A stretch of 64,000 nt of DNA from Micromonospora sp. MA102 (lineage in GTDB: Bacteria; Actinomycetota; Actinomycetes; Mycobacteriales; Micromonosporaceae), in assembly GCF_025460765.1 (NCBI RefSeq), contig NZ_JAMWEG010000001.1, forward strand, positions 372,001-436,000, read 5' to 3'. Both the position numbers and the translations under genes were made by a program. Shown here piece by piece: positions 32,813-40,740 of this stretch; positions within the stretch are counted from its first letter, which is position 1; each line of letters starts with the position of its first letter. The notes beneath the pieces were generated by a model. That model saw only the letters and a list, made by a program, of their open reading frames with translations, had not been told where the DNA came from and made no database searches.

Positions 32813-34075
32813 TCAAGATTTTTTCGAGCCGCAGGCGGCGGCCCGGTCGAGCAGCAGAGCCCGCTCGCGGGCGTTGCCGGTGAGCGCGGCCGCCCGCTCG
32901 AACTCGGCCCGCGCCTCCGCGTGCCGGCCCAGCTTGAACAGCAGGTCACCGACCACGCTGGGCAGCAGGTGGTAGCCGGCCAGCGCCGGCTCCGACTCCA
33001 GCTCCCGGGCCAGTTTCAGGCCGGCCGCGGGCCCGTCGGCCTGGGCGACGGCGACGGCCCGGTTCAGCTCCACCACGGGTGAGGGCACGAGCCGGGCCAG
33101 CTCCGCATAGAGGGCGGCGATCCGCGCCCAGTCGGTCTCCTCCGGGGTACGCGCCCGCGCGTGGCAGGCGGCGATCTCGGCCTGGAGGGCGTACAGGCCG
33201 GGGTGGTCGGTGCGGGCCCGGTCGAGGGCGGCGAGGCCGCGCCGGATGAGCCACTGGTCCCAGCGGCCGCGATCCTGGTCGTTGAGGAGGATCGGCGTGC
33301 CGTCGGGACCGGTGCGGGCCCGGGTGCGGGACGCCTGGATCTCCAGCAGCGCGGCGAGGCCGTGCACCTCGGGATCGTCCGGCATGAGCCCCTGGAGCAA
33401 CCGGACCAGGCGCAGCGCCTCCTGGCAGAGGGTGGGCCGCATCCAGTCGTCACCGGCGGTGGCCGAGTAGCCCTCGTTGAAGATGAGGTAGACGATCTCG
33501 AGGACCGAGTCGAGGCGGTCGGCCCGCTCGGCCGGGCCGGGCACCTCGAACGGGATGCGGGCGGCGGCGAGGGTCTGCTTGGCGCGGGTGATCCGCTGCC
33601 CGACCGTGGGTTCGGTGGTGAGGAAGGCGCGGGCGATCTCGCCGGTGGTGAGGCCGCCGACCAGCCGCAGGGTGAGCGCGGCGCGGGCGATCGGCGACAG
33701 GATCGGGTGGCAGGCCACGAAGATCAGCCGCAGCAGGTCGTCCTCGATGTGCTCGTCGAGGGCGGCGTCGAAGTCCGGGGTGACCTGCTCGTCGAGGTCG
33801 CGACCGAGCTCGGCGAGCGTGCGCTGCTGGGTCTGGGTGCGGCGCAGCGTGTCGATGGCCCGGCGCTTGCCGACGGTGGTCAGCCACGCCCCCGGGTTGG
33901 CCGGGACACCGTCGCGCGGCCACTGCTCCAGCGCGGCGACCAGGGCGTCCTGGGCGAGTTCCTCGGCCAGGCCGACGTCGCGGACCAGGGCCGCGATGCC
34001 GGCCACGACCCGCGCGGACTCCATCCGCCACACCGCCTCGACGGTGCGCCGCGCGTCGGACTCCCCCATGGGCAC
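32813..34075 (-). CDS. ECF42-group RNA polymerase sigma factor with C-terminal extension
   Basis: This 420-residue sigma factor has region 2 (GLAEELAQDALVAALEQWPRDG, NPGAWLTTVGKRRAIDTLRR), region 4 (RAALTLRLVGGLTTGEIARAFLTTEPTVGQRITRAKQTL), and a long C-terminal TPR-like domain (LVRLLQGLMPDDPEVHGLAALLEI, then YALQAEIAACHARA and SPVVELNRAVAVAQADGP). This architecture, without an anti-sigma gene and with a DGPF/YCII partner nearby, defines ECF42; the C-terminal domain is needed for activity in that group. GTG at 34075 or ATG at 34069 may be the start. It has a paralogue at 54008-55210 in this window. Confidence 0.95.
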   Translation of the reverse strand: MPMGESDARRTVEAVWRMESARVVAGIAALVRDVGLAEELAQDALVAALEQWPRDGVPANPGAWLTTVGKRRAIDTLRRTQTQQRTLAELGRDLDEQVTPDFDAALDEHIEDDLLRLIFVACHPILSPIARAALTLRLVGGLTTGEIARAFLTTEPTVGQRITRAKQTLAAARIPFEVPGPAERADRLDSVLEIVYLIFNEGYSATAGDDWMRPTLCQEALRLVRLLQGLMPDDPEVHGLAALLEIQASRTRARTGPDGTPILLNDQDRGRWDQWLIRRGLAALDRARTDHPGLYALQAEIAACHARARTPEETDWARIAALYAELARLVPSPVVELNRAVAVAQADGPAAGLKLARELESEPALAGYHLLPSVVGDLLFKLGRHAEARAEFERAAALTGNARERALLLDRAAACGSKKS

Positions 34076-34230
34076 ATCTCAGCAGGTCAGCCTGACGTTC
34101 CGCCAGCACCTGTGAGGCCAGGCACGACCGGCGGGTGGTGCCGCCGCCATGGCCTGCGCCCGGACGGCGGGGGAAGTGTCGTAGGCGGCTCGTAGCCTGG
34201 CGCGGTCATCGGCGATCGCAGGGAGGCGAC

Positions 34231-34599
34231 GTGCTCGACCACTTCTCCGTCATGGTGCGTGACCTGCCGGTCAGCGCGGCCTTCTACGACGCGGTGCTCG
34301 CCCCGCTGGGCGGCCGCCGGATCATGGAGCCCGGCCCGATCGGCTACGGGGTCGACAGTCCCGACTTCTGGCTGGTGCCCGCGCCCCCCGAGGCCGGCAC
34401 GCCGCTGGAAGCCCACATCGCCTTCACGGCCCCGGACCGGGCCGCCGTGCAGGCGTTCCACGACGCCGCCGTGGCGGCCGGCGCCGAGGTGCTGCACGCG
34501 CCGCGGGTGTGGCCGGAATACCACCCGACCTACTTCGGGGCGTTCGTCCGCGACCCGGACGGCAACAACGTCGAGGCGGTCTGCCACCGGCCCGAGTGA
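34231..34599 (+). CDS. VOC-family (glyoxalase/bleomycin-resistance fold) protein
   Basis: This 122-residue protein has two beta-alpha-beta-beta-beta repeats. The first is LDHFSVMVRDLPVSAAFYDAVLAPLG, with a metal-ligand-type His at position 4. The second ends with FVRDPDGNNVEAVCH, the usual C-terminal signature with the Glu ligand. Members bind a divalent metal and act as lyases, dioxygenases or drug-binding proteins; the substrate cannot be named. The GTG start at 34231 is preceded by GGGAGG. A hydrolase gene follows after 57 nt on the same strand, possibly in an operon. Confidence 0.88.
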   Translation: MLDHFSVMVRDLPVSAAFYDAVLAPLGGRRIMEPGPIGYGVDSPDFWLVPAPPEAGTPLEAHIAFTAPDRAAVQAFHDAAVAAGAEVLHAPRVWPEYHPTYFGAFVRDPDGNNVEAVCHRPE

Positions 34600-34656
34600 G
34601 GCCTCCGGTCGTTGAACCGGGCGGGCCCACGAGGGCCCGGCGAGGAGGCGGCATCG

Positions 34657-35529
34657 GTGTTCGACGACTTCGAGGTGCTGGACGTGGCCGCCACCGGCAC
34701 GACGATCCACGGGCGGCGAGGTGGTGCCGGGCCGCCGGTCCTGCTGCTGCACGGCATGCCCGAGACGCACCTCATGTGGCACCGGGTCGCGCCCCGGCTC
34801 GCGGAGCGGTTCACCGTGGTCGCCACCGACCTGCGGGGGTTCGGTGACAGCGGCGCGCCGCCCAGCGCGCCGGACCACGCCCCGTACAGCATGCGGTCGG
34901 TGGCCGCCGAGCAGGTCGAGGTCATGCGGCTGCTGGGGTACGACCGGTTCGCCGTGGTGGGCCACGATCGGGGCGGGCGGTGCGCGTACCGGATGGCGCT
35001 GGACCACCCGGACGCGGTGACCCGCCTCGCGGTGCTCGACATCGTGCCCACCGGCGACGCGTTCGACCGCGCCGACATGGCGTTCAGCCTGGGCTTCTGG
35101 CTGTGGTCGTTCCTGGCCGCGCCCGAGCCGGTGCCGGAGCGGCTGGTCGCGCGGGCCCCGGAGGTCATCGTCGACCACATGCTCGACGACCTGTCGGAGG
35201 TGCCGGACGCCTTCCCCGCGGCGGTACGGGCGGAGTACGTGGCGAAGCTCGCCAGGCCGGAGGCGATCCACGCGATCTGCGAGCAGTACCGGGCCGCGGC
35301 GACTCGGGACTACGAGGACGACCGGGCCGACCGGGGCCGGCGGCGGATCGGCTGTCCGGTGCTGGCGCTCTGGGGGCACGCCGGCCCGGTGGCGACCTGG
35401 TACCAGCCCCTTGAGGTGTGGCGGGCCTGGGCGGATCAGGTCGAGGGCGGCCCGGTGGCGGCCGGGCACTTCCTGCCCGAGGAGGCGCCCGACGAGACGC
35501 TGCGGCACCTGCTGCCGTTCCTCGCCTGA
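34657..35529 (+). CDS. Alpha/beta hydrolase, haloacetate dehalogenase/epoxide hydrolase-like
   Basis: This 290-residue hydrolase has the oxyanion-hole segment LLLHGMPETHLMWHRVAP, a nucleophile elbow with aspartate (VVGHDRGGRCAYRMALDHP) and a late histidine in GPVAAGHFLPEEAPDE. Asp as nucleophile, together with HG-P-TH-MWH, is what fluoroacetate/haloacetate dehalogenases and related epoxide hydrolases show, rather than esterases, which use Ser. The GTG start at 34657 has GAGGAGG upstream. It follows a VOC gene and precedes a DUF2071 gene on the same strand. Confidence 0.88.
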   Translation: MFDDFEVLDVAATGTTIHGRRGGAGPPVLLLHGMPETHLMWHRVAPRLAERFTVVATDLRGFGDSGAPPSAPDHAPYSMRSVAAEQVEVMRLLGYDRFAVVGHDRGGRCAYRMALDHPDAVTRLAVLDIVPTGDAFDRADMAFSLGFWLWSFLAAPEPVPERLVARAPEVIVDHMLDDLSEVPDAFPAAVRAEYVAKLARPEAIHAICEQYRAAATRDYEDDRADRGRRRIGCPVLALWGHAGPVATWYQPLEVWRAWADQVEGGPVAAGHFLPEEAPDETLRHLLPFLA

Positions 35530-35554
35530 CGTTCGGACACGGCACGATGGGTGG

Positions 35555-36289
35555 GTGGACATCGAGCCGGTCGACTGCGCGCCCGTCCGGTCGTTCCCGC
35601 GCGCCTGGCTGGGGCAGCGCTGGCAGGACCTCACCTTCCTGCACTGGGCGGTGGAGCCCGAGGTCGTCGCGCCGCTGCTGCCCGCCGGAACCCGGCCCGA
35701 CACCCTCGACGGGGTCAGCTACGTCGGGCTGATCGGCTTCCGGATGGTCGGGCTCGGTCTCGGGCGGGGACCGGGCGTGCCGTACTTCGGCACGTTCTGG
35801 GAGACCAACGTCCGGCTGTACTCGGTGGACGGCAGCGGGTGGCGGGCGGTGGTGTTCCGCTCGCTCGACGCGTCCCGGCTGGTGCCGGTGCTGGTCGCGC
35901 AGCTGAGCCTGCGGCTGCCGTACAAGTGGTCGGCCATGCGACTGGACCGGGACGGTGACCGCCTCACCTACCGCTGCCGGCGCCGCTGGCCCGGCCCCGC
36001 CGGGGCGTCGAGCCGGATGGCGGTCCGGGTCGGTGAACCGATCGCCGACCCGACCCCGCTGGAACACTTCCTTACCGCCCGCTGGGGCCTGCACACCCGG
36101 CCGTACGGGCGAACCGTGCACCTGCCCAACTGGCATCCCCAATGGCCGTTGCACCGGGCCGAGCTGCTGCACCTGGACGACGAGCTGGTCACCGCCGCCG
36201 GGTTGCCGCCGCCGGCCGGGCCGCCGGTGAGCGTTCTCCACTCCCCCGGCATCCCGGTCGTGTTCGGCGGCCCGGCGCCGCTGGGCTGA
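35555..36289 (+). CDS. DUF2071 (YqjF-like) family protein
   Basis: This 244-residue protein reads WLGQRWQDLTFLHWAVEPEVVAPLLPAGTRPDTLDG near its N-terminus and contains FWETNVRLYSVDG and VVFRSLDASRL, the features of DUF2071 proteins (acetoacetate decarboxylase-like fold, function unknown). It uses a GTG start at 35555, 25 nt after the hydrolase stop, so the VOC, hydrolase and DUF2071 genes likely form one transcript. It converges with yidD; their stops are 4 nt apart. Confidence 0.85.
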   Translation: MDIEPVDCAPVRSFPRAWLGQRWQDLTFLHWAVEPEVVAPLLPAGTRPDTLDGVSYVGLIGFRMVGLGLGRGPGVPYFGTFWETNVRLYSVDGSGWRAVVFRSLDASRLVPVLVAQLSLRLPYKWSAMRLDRDGDRLTYRCRRRWPGPAGASSRMAVRVGEPIADPTPLEHFLTARWGLHTRPYGRTVHLPNWHPQWPLHRAELLHLDDELVTAAGLPPPAGPPVSVLHSPGIPVVFGGPAPLG

Positions 36290-36293
36290 GGTG

Positions 36294-36656
36294 TCAGCGC
36301 AGCGGGTCGTGGGTGCCGCGTGGGACGTCAGGGCGGCAACGGCGCACCCGCTCGGCGGCCAGTCGCCCGCCCACCGCGAGGCCGTACCTCTCCACCGCCG
36401 CCAGCCCGTAGGCGCTGCAGGTGGGGGTGTAGCGGCACCGGGCCGGCCAGCGGTGCGACAACCACCGCCGGTAGCCGAGGATGGCGGCCCGGCCGGCGCG
36501 GTCCACGGCGGGCCGGCGCACGACACCGGCGGCGACCGAGCCGAGGGTCAACAACAGCGAGAACAGGCCGAGGTCACAACAGCCGGGGCCGTCACAGTCG
36601 GGGACGTCGCAGTTGCACCAGTCCCGGTCCTTCTTCCGGTGGCGTCGCTTCCGCAT
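36294..36656 (-). CDS. yidD: YidD-like membrane protein insertion efficiency factor
   Basis: This roughly 120-residue protein contains the YidD signature AILGYRRWLSHRWPARCRYTPTCSAYGLAAVERYG. YidD helps YidC-dependent insertion of membrane proteins at the inner membrane. It carries an unusual Cys-rich N-terminus (CNCDVPDCDGPGCCD) ahead of one hydrophobic segment. That may be a lineage-specific metal-binding extension. The ATG at 36656 or one at 36680 may be used. It is not next to rpmH/rnpA/yidC, so this is a second, stand-alone copy or a relative. Confidence 0.85.
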   Translation of the reverse strand: MRKRRHRKKDRDWCNCDVPDCDGPGCCDLGLFSLLLTLGSVAAGVVRRPAVDRAGRAAILGYRRWLSHRWPARCRYTPTCSAYGLAAVERYGLAVGGRLAAERVRRCRPDVPRGTHDPLR

Positions 36657-36710
36657 GATCACGAGGCCATGATGCGACACCCGCGCCAGCGGCCGGAGGC
36701 GCGCCGGAGG

Positions 36711-37010
36711 TCAGGCGGCGTCGGCGATCGGCGAGAACCGGACGTCGAGCCGCATGTCCAGCGCTCGCGCGAGTCGTTCGAGGACGACAAGCGTGGGTAC
36801 GGTGCCACCGGCCTCGAAACGCGCCACGGCCGACTGCGTCATGCCGGCCGCACGCGCAAGCTGGGTCTGGCTCCAGCCGACGCGTTCCCGCAGGTTCCGA
36901 ACGGTCTGCCCGAGCTCGAACGCCAGGCGGGCGGCCGCGTACGCCTCCTCCGCCCCCGGTTCGGCCATCCGCCGCCGGCGCAGGTCGGTCCAGTCCACTC
37001 GATCGGTCAT
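36711..37010 (-). CDS. Antitoxin with XRE-type helix-turn-helix (HigA-like)
   Basis: This 99-residue protein carries an XRE/Cro helix-turn-helix: LRERVGWSQTQLARAAGMTQSAVARFEAGG, then TLVVLERLARALDMRLDV. The start ATG overlaps the toxin stop by one nucleotide (TGATG), so toxin and antitoxin are coupled, with the toxin gene first as in HigBA-type pairs. It should bind the toxin and repress the shared promoter. A longer start at 37052 is possible but would overlap the toxin coding region by 43 nt. Confidence 0.88.
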   Translation of the reverse strand: MTDRVDWTDLRRRRMAEPGAEEAYAAARLAFELGQTVRNLRERVGWSQTQLARAAGMTQSAVARFEAGGTVPTLVVLERLARALDMRLDVRFSPIADAA

Positions 37011-37360
37011 CACTCCGCCCCCTCGACCACGGTGTGTCGCTCCGCCGCGCACCGCGCCAAAGCCCGGCGCGCCCGCTCGACCTCCCGGTCCTCCCGCATC
37101 CGCGTCTTGCGGAAGACCGTCAGCAGGATGATCCTCCGCTCGGAGGCCATCCAGTACGTGATCCGGATCGCCCCGTGCTCCAGGTAGAAGCGCAATTCCC
37201 GGAGCTTGCCGTCGAGTTGCCGCGTGTGCGGCTCACTCAGCAGCGGGCCCCGGTCGGCGAGAAGATCGATGTAGAAGGCGGCTCGTGCGAACTCTGCGGC
37301 AGGCAACTCCTCCAACCAGCTCCGGACTTCTGGTTCCAGCTCCACGCTACCCCAGGCCAT
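37010..37360 (-). CDS. RelE/HigB-family toxin (Gp49-like)
   Basis: This 116-residue protein shows the HigB/Gp49 pattern: VRSWLEELPAAEFARAAFYIDLLADRGPLL, LDGKLRELRFYLEHGAIRITYW, then IILLTVFRKTRMREDREVERARRAL. The family are ribosome-dependent mRNA interferases with a RelE fold; the conserved basic and aromatic residues of the C-terminal strands are present. It precedes the antitoxin gene, whose start overlaps its stop. Such pairs often mark accessory DNA but may also be stable chromosomal modules. Confidence 0.88.
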   Translation of the reverse strand: MAWGSVELEPEVRSWLEELPAAEFARAAFYIDLLADRGPLLSEPHTRQLDGKLRELRFYLEHGAIRITYWMASERRIILLTVFRKTRMREDREVERARRALARCAAERHTVVEGAE

Positions 37361-37445
37361 AGCGTCGATGCTATGGGTTTGACTGCCTGCACGTGGACAG
37401 TGACGTCGCGTGTCGTGCCGGGCCGAGCGGTAGATCCAATGTGTG

Positions 37446-38615
37446 TCAGGCCGTCGCGGCGGCCCGGGTCAGGCGGGCCCGCACGTCGCCGCGGTGGTAG
37501 GGGTGCTCGCTCGGCTCGATGCCGGCGAGGAACATCGCGTACACGGCGGCCAGCCGCAGCGCGGCGACCGGCCGGAGCAGGTCGACGGCGCGTTGCGGGT
37601 CGCTGCCCGGCACGTCGGCCCGCCAGCGCGCCGCCCAGGCGTCGCGCAGCCGGCCGGCGACGGGCGGGTCGAGCGTCTCGGTGAGGCGCAGGATGTCGAA
37701 GGCGGGGTGGCCCACGAACGCGTCGCCCCAGTCGATGACGGTCCGCCGGAGGCCGTCGCCGCGCACGTTGCCGGGGTGCAGGTCGCCGTGGACGAGGGTG
37801 TCGGGCAGGCCGCAGTCGCGGACCTGGTCGAGCCGGTCGTCGAGGTCCGCGAGCAGGTCGGCGGCCACGGTCGGGTCGTGCGGGGCCAGCCGGTCGCGGA
37901 TCCAGCGGGCCAGGGCCGGCCCGCGCCGATCGGGTACGCCGGCCGCGACCAGCGCGGCGGCCTCGCCGGCGGCGCGGAGCTGGACGGCGTGGTGCTCGGC
38001 GGCGACGGCGGCCCGTTCGGCCTCGTCGGCGCCGTAGCGGTCCTCGCCGGGCACGTGGTCGAGCAGCATCCGGCCGGTGTCGTCGGCGGCGAGCAGGGTG
38101 GGGGCGGTCGTGGGCGCGGCGGTGGCCAGCCAGCGCAGCACGGCCGCCTCGTGCCGGAAGAACGGGGGCACCTGTTTGAGCCAGGCGCTGCCGGCCGGGC
38201 CGTCGAGCCGCCAGATCGCCGACAGGTTCCAGGTGCGCTGCTGCGCCACGGCGGTCACCGGCCGGCCGAGCCGGCGCAGCTGCCCGGTGGCCCAGGCGAC
38301 GCTGCGGGCCGGGCCGCCGGGCTCGGCGTACGGGGCGCGCAGCGGGTGCGGCGCGAGGTCCACCGGCGCCGGCGTCAGGGGTACGGCGGGCGGCTCGGTG
38401 ACCTGGCCCAGGTAGGTGACGTGGCCGCCGGGAGGTTCGGGGCGGTCGCCGGTGAGCAGCCGCAGCACGGCCACGTCGAGGCCGTACCGGCGGCGGGCCC
38501 CGTCGACGATCGAGCCGACCTCCTGCCACCACGGCTCGGGCACGCCGTACGGGGGCAGGGCGCCGAGCGGGCGGCCGTCGGCGTCGACCAGAACCAGGGT
38601 CACGGAGCGGGACAC
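37446..38615 (-). CDS. Aminoglycoside phosphotransferase-family (APH) kinase-like protein
   Basis: This 389-residue protein has the kinase signatures HGDLHPGNV (catalytic loop) and VIDWGDAFVGHPAFDIL (metal-binding DxD-like segment) of the APH family. It also has an unusual N-terminal domain of about 120 residues, starting SVTLVLVDADGRPLGALPPYG, that recalls a small NUDIX- or NTP-binding-like fold. The substrate may be a sugar, choline, amino alcohol or drug; resistance is not implied. The GTG at 38615, preceded by GGCGGG, is chosen because residues upstream lack coding character. Confidence 0.82.
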   Translation of the reverse strand: MSRSVTLVLVDADGRPLGALPPYGVPEPWWQEVGSIVDGARRRYGLDVAVLRLLTGDRPEPPGGHVTYLGQVTEPPAVPLTPAPVDLAPHPLRAPYAEPGGPARSVAWATGQLRRLGRPVTAVAQQRTWNLSAIWRLDGPAGSAWLKQVPPFFRHEAAVLRWLATAAPTTAPTLLAADDTGRMLLDHVPGEDRYGADEAERAAVAAEHHAVQLRAAGEAAALVAAGVPDRRGPALARWIRDRLAPHDPTVAADLLADLDDRLDQVRDCGLPDTLVHGDLHPGNVRGDGLRRTVIDWGDAFVGHPAFDILRLTETLDPPVAGRLRDAWAARWRADVPGSDPQRAVDLLRPVAALRLAAVYAMFLAGIEPSEHPYHRGDVRARLTRAAATA

Positions 38616-38723
38616 CCGCCGGACGCTAGCCGCGCACCCCTGAGGGGCGCGAACGGTTAATCCGGGGGCCGGTGGGGGGTCAGCCCGGATGTCCCCGGCC
38701 GGCCCCGGGACGAGGCTGAGGCC

Positions 38724-39305
38724 ATGACCCTCACCGATTCCCGGATGCGTCCCACGTACCCCTGGTTGCGGCCGGTGGCCGTGACCGCGTCGCTGCTGCT
38801 GCTCTCCTACGGCCTGCTCCGCCTGATCGACCGCCTGGACGGTCACAGCGACAAGGGCGCCTGGGCGTGGAACACCGGGCACACCCTGTTCCTGTTCGGC
38901 ATCCTCGGGTTCGCCGTGCTGGCCGTCGGGCTGCACGGCGTGCTGCGTACCCGCTCGACCCGGCTCCGGGCGGTGGACGACGTGGCGGCGCTGGCCGGCG
39001 TGGTCGGTGCGGCCGCGTTCGTCTGGGTGATCCTGGGCGACCTGTTCCCGCGCTTCGCCGACGCGGTGGAGACGCCCGACCTGGTGCTGCTCGGCGGGCC
39101 GGCGCTGTTCGAGCTGGGCCTGCTGGTGCTGCTGTACCGGGCCGCCGCGGCGCGGCTGCTGCCGGTGTGGGCGCCGGTGCTGGTGCTGGTCGGGTTCGTG
39201 GCGATCGCCGTGAACCTGGACCTGCTGCCGGTCGGCGCGGCCCTGGTCCTCGCCGGCCTGCTGCCGCTGCGCCCGATGCCCCGGTCGCCGCGCCTCGCCG
39301 GCTAG
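38724..39305 (+). CDS. Six-helix membrane protein of unknown function
   Basis: This 193-residue protein is almost entirely hydrophobic: LLLLSYGLLRLI, TLFLFGILGFAVLAVGLHGVL, AALAGVVGAAAFVWVILGDL, FELGLLVLLYRAAAARLL, VWAPVLVLVGFVAIAVNLDLL and AALVLAGLLPL. I recognise no family motif or catalytic residue. It begins 109 bp from the start of the divergent phosphotransferase gene and converges with the next gene, 12 nt between stops. It is probably an integral membrane protein of the actinobacterial lineage. Confidence 0.75.
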   Translation: MTLTDSRMRPTYPWLRPVAVTASLLLLSYGLLRLIDRLDGHSDKGAWAWNTGHTLFLFGILGFAVLAVGLHGVLRTRSTRLRAVDDVAALAGVVGAAAFVWVILGDLFPRFADAVETPDLVLLGGPALFELGLLVLLYRAAAARLLPVWAPVLVLVGFVAIAVNLDLLPVGAALVLAGLLPLRPMPRSPRLAG

Positions 39306-39316
39306 GGTGCCGGCCG

Positions 39317-40480
39317 TCAGGTCCAGAAGGTCCGGCGGAAGCCCTGGTTGTCGGCGCACGAGTCGCGGCGCCCGCCGGTCAGGCTGACCGTGCCGTCGCG
39401 GCACTGCACCAGCCAGCCGCGGCCGGACCAGAAGCCGGGCACGCAGTCGAACCAGTCGCAGATTCCCCGGGCCGGTTTGCGGATCCGCGTGCCGCCGCAG
39501 AAGTCGTACCCGTAGGGGTTGGCGGGCGCGCCGCAGCGGCGTTCGGCGGCCGGTTGCGACGGGGTGCTCCCGGACGGCGGGGAGGTCGGCGCGGGCCGGG
39601 TGCCCTTCGGCCTCGGGGCGGGCTCGACCTGCACGGCGGGGGCGACCGGCGGGGGCGCGGCGGTGGCGGTGGCGGTGGATTCCGGGGTGGCCGCGGCGGC
39701 CCGGTCGGACCCGGGGCGCACCGGCGGGTCGGACTCGAACAGCATCGCCGGCACGATCAGGGCGATGGCCACACCGACCGCGACGGTCCGCCGGCCGCCA
39801 GGGAGCAGCGCGGAGACGCGGGCCTGGGCCGGGGTGAGCACGGCCGGCCGGACCGGCCGCACCGTCTCGTGTTCCGCGATCAGCTCGTCGAGCTGGGCGA
39901 CGACCGCGGCGCGCTGCTCGATCGCGTCGGCGAAGGCCAGGGTGAGCTTGAACCGGAAGTCGGCCACCGCGCCGGTGGGCAGCAGCAGACCGGAGGTACG
40001 CCGCCGGTCGAGCACCTGGATCAGCGTGACCGGCGCCCCCGGGTCGTGGGACAGCCCCGTCATCCGCCCGTACGTCCAGTCGCGCCGGCCCCGACCGCCG
40101 AGCAGGACGAGGCGCCGGTTGGTGAGCACGGCGAGACCGGCGTCGACGACCTTGACCCCTTCGGGGCGGCGCGGGCGCAGCACCGGCGGTTCCGGGTCGA
40201 CGGTCAGCTCGGGGGCCGGCAGCACGGCGGTGTGCCGCACGTCGACCAGTTGCGCGGCCGGCAGCGTCCAGAAGACCACCTCGCCGGGGCCCAGCTCCAC
40301 GGGCAGGCCGGCGCCGGCCTCGGCGGAGCCGTGGAAGGACCCGGCGAGGGTACGCAGCCGGCGCAGCTCGTCGTCGCGGCGCCGCCATGCCTCGTCGGCC
40401 GCGCGGAAGGCCCGCTGCCGCCGGTCGTTCTGCCGGTGCGCCCACCGGTAGCGCCATGTGGAACCCGTCGAATCAGTCAT
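39317..40480 (-). CDS. Membrane protein with C-terminal Cys-rich domain, unknown function
   Basis: This 387-residue protein has a coiled-coil-like start (HRQNDRRQRAFRAADEAWRRRDDELRRLRTLA) and a PH-like/DUF-type cytosolic domain (VLTNRRLVLLGG, then TLIQVLDRRRTSGLLL). It then has one membrane helix (TVAVGVAIALIVPAMLF), a Pro/Thr/Ala-rich outer linker, and a C-terminal extracytoplasmic module with six cysteines and aromatic residues (NPYGYDFCGG, ICDWFDCVPGFWSGRGWLVQCRDG). That C-terminal module recurs in many actinobacterial secreted proteins without known function. The ATG at 40480 has GGAGGAG upstream. Confidence 0.78.
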   Translation of the reverse strand: MTDSTGSTWRYRWAHRQNDRRQRAFRAADEAWRRRDDELRRLRTLAGSFHGSAEAGAGLPVELGPGEVVFWTLPAAQLVDVRHTAVLPAPELTVDPEPPVLRPRRPEGVKVVDAGLAVLTNRRLVLLGGRGRRDWTYGRMTGLSHDPGAPVTLIQVLDRRRTSGLLLPTGAVADFRFKLTLAFADAIEQRAAVVAQLDELIAEHETVRPVRPAVLTPAQARVSALLPGGRRTVAVGVAIALIVPAMLFESDPPVRPGSDRAAAATPESTATATAAPPPVAPAVQVEPAPRPKGTRPAPTSPPSGSTPSQPAAERRCGAPANPYGYDFCGGTRIRKPARGICDWFDCVPGFWSGRGWLVQCRDGTVSLTGGRRDSCADNQGFRRTFWT

Positions 40481-40740
40481 CGCCACGCCGACTCCTCCGC
40501 CGCGCGAGCCCACCAATCGGGGTGTCATTCATGTCAACGGCGGCGCGGGGGTGGCAAGACACGCGCAAGTCCCCAAATTGACCGAAAGGGTGATTGCGCG
40601 ACACGTTAGGCGGAATCCTCGGCATACCGTGGCCGCGCCCGGACGGCGGTCGCTTCGCCGTGCGAGGGGGTTGGTGCGTCGGTAACGTCAGCCGCAGGGC
40701 GGGACGCGCCGCGACCCCCGGCACGCGAGGAGGTGCACCG
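40481..40740. other. Divergent promoter region upstream of gluconokinase
   Basis: The 260 bp between two divergent genes contain no convincing gene. The ribosome-binding site GGAGG of the gluconokinase lies at about 40730-40734. I could not identify a GntR-type operator by eye. Confidence 0.4.

Noticed and set aside
37446..40457. 1003-residue frame extending upstream of the phosphotransferase
   Set aside because: The upstream part runs through the membrane protein and Cys-rich protein genes in shadow frames; the kinase-like protein starts at the GTG at 38615.
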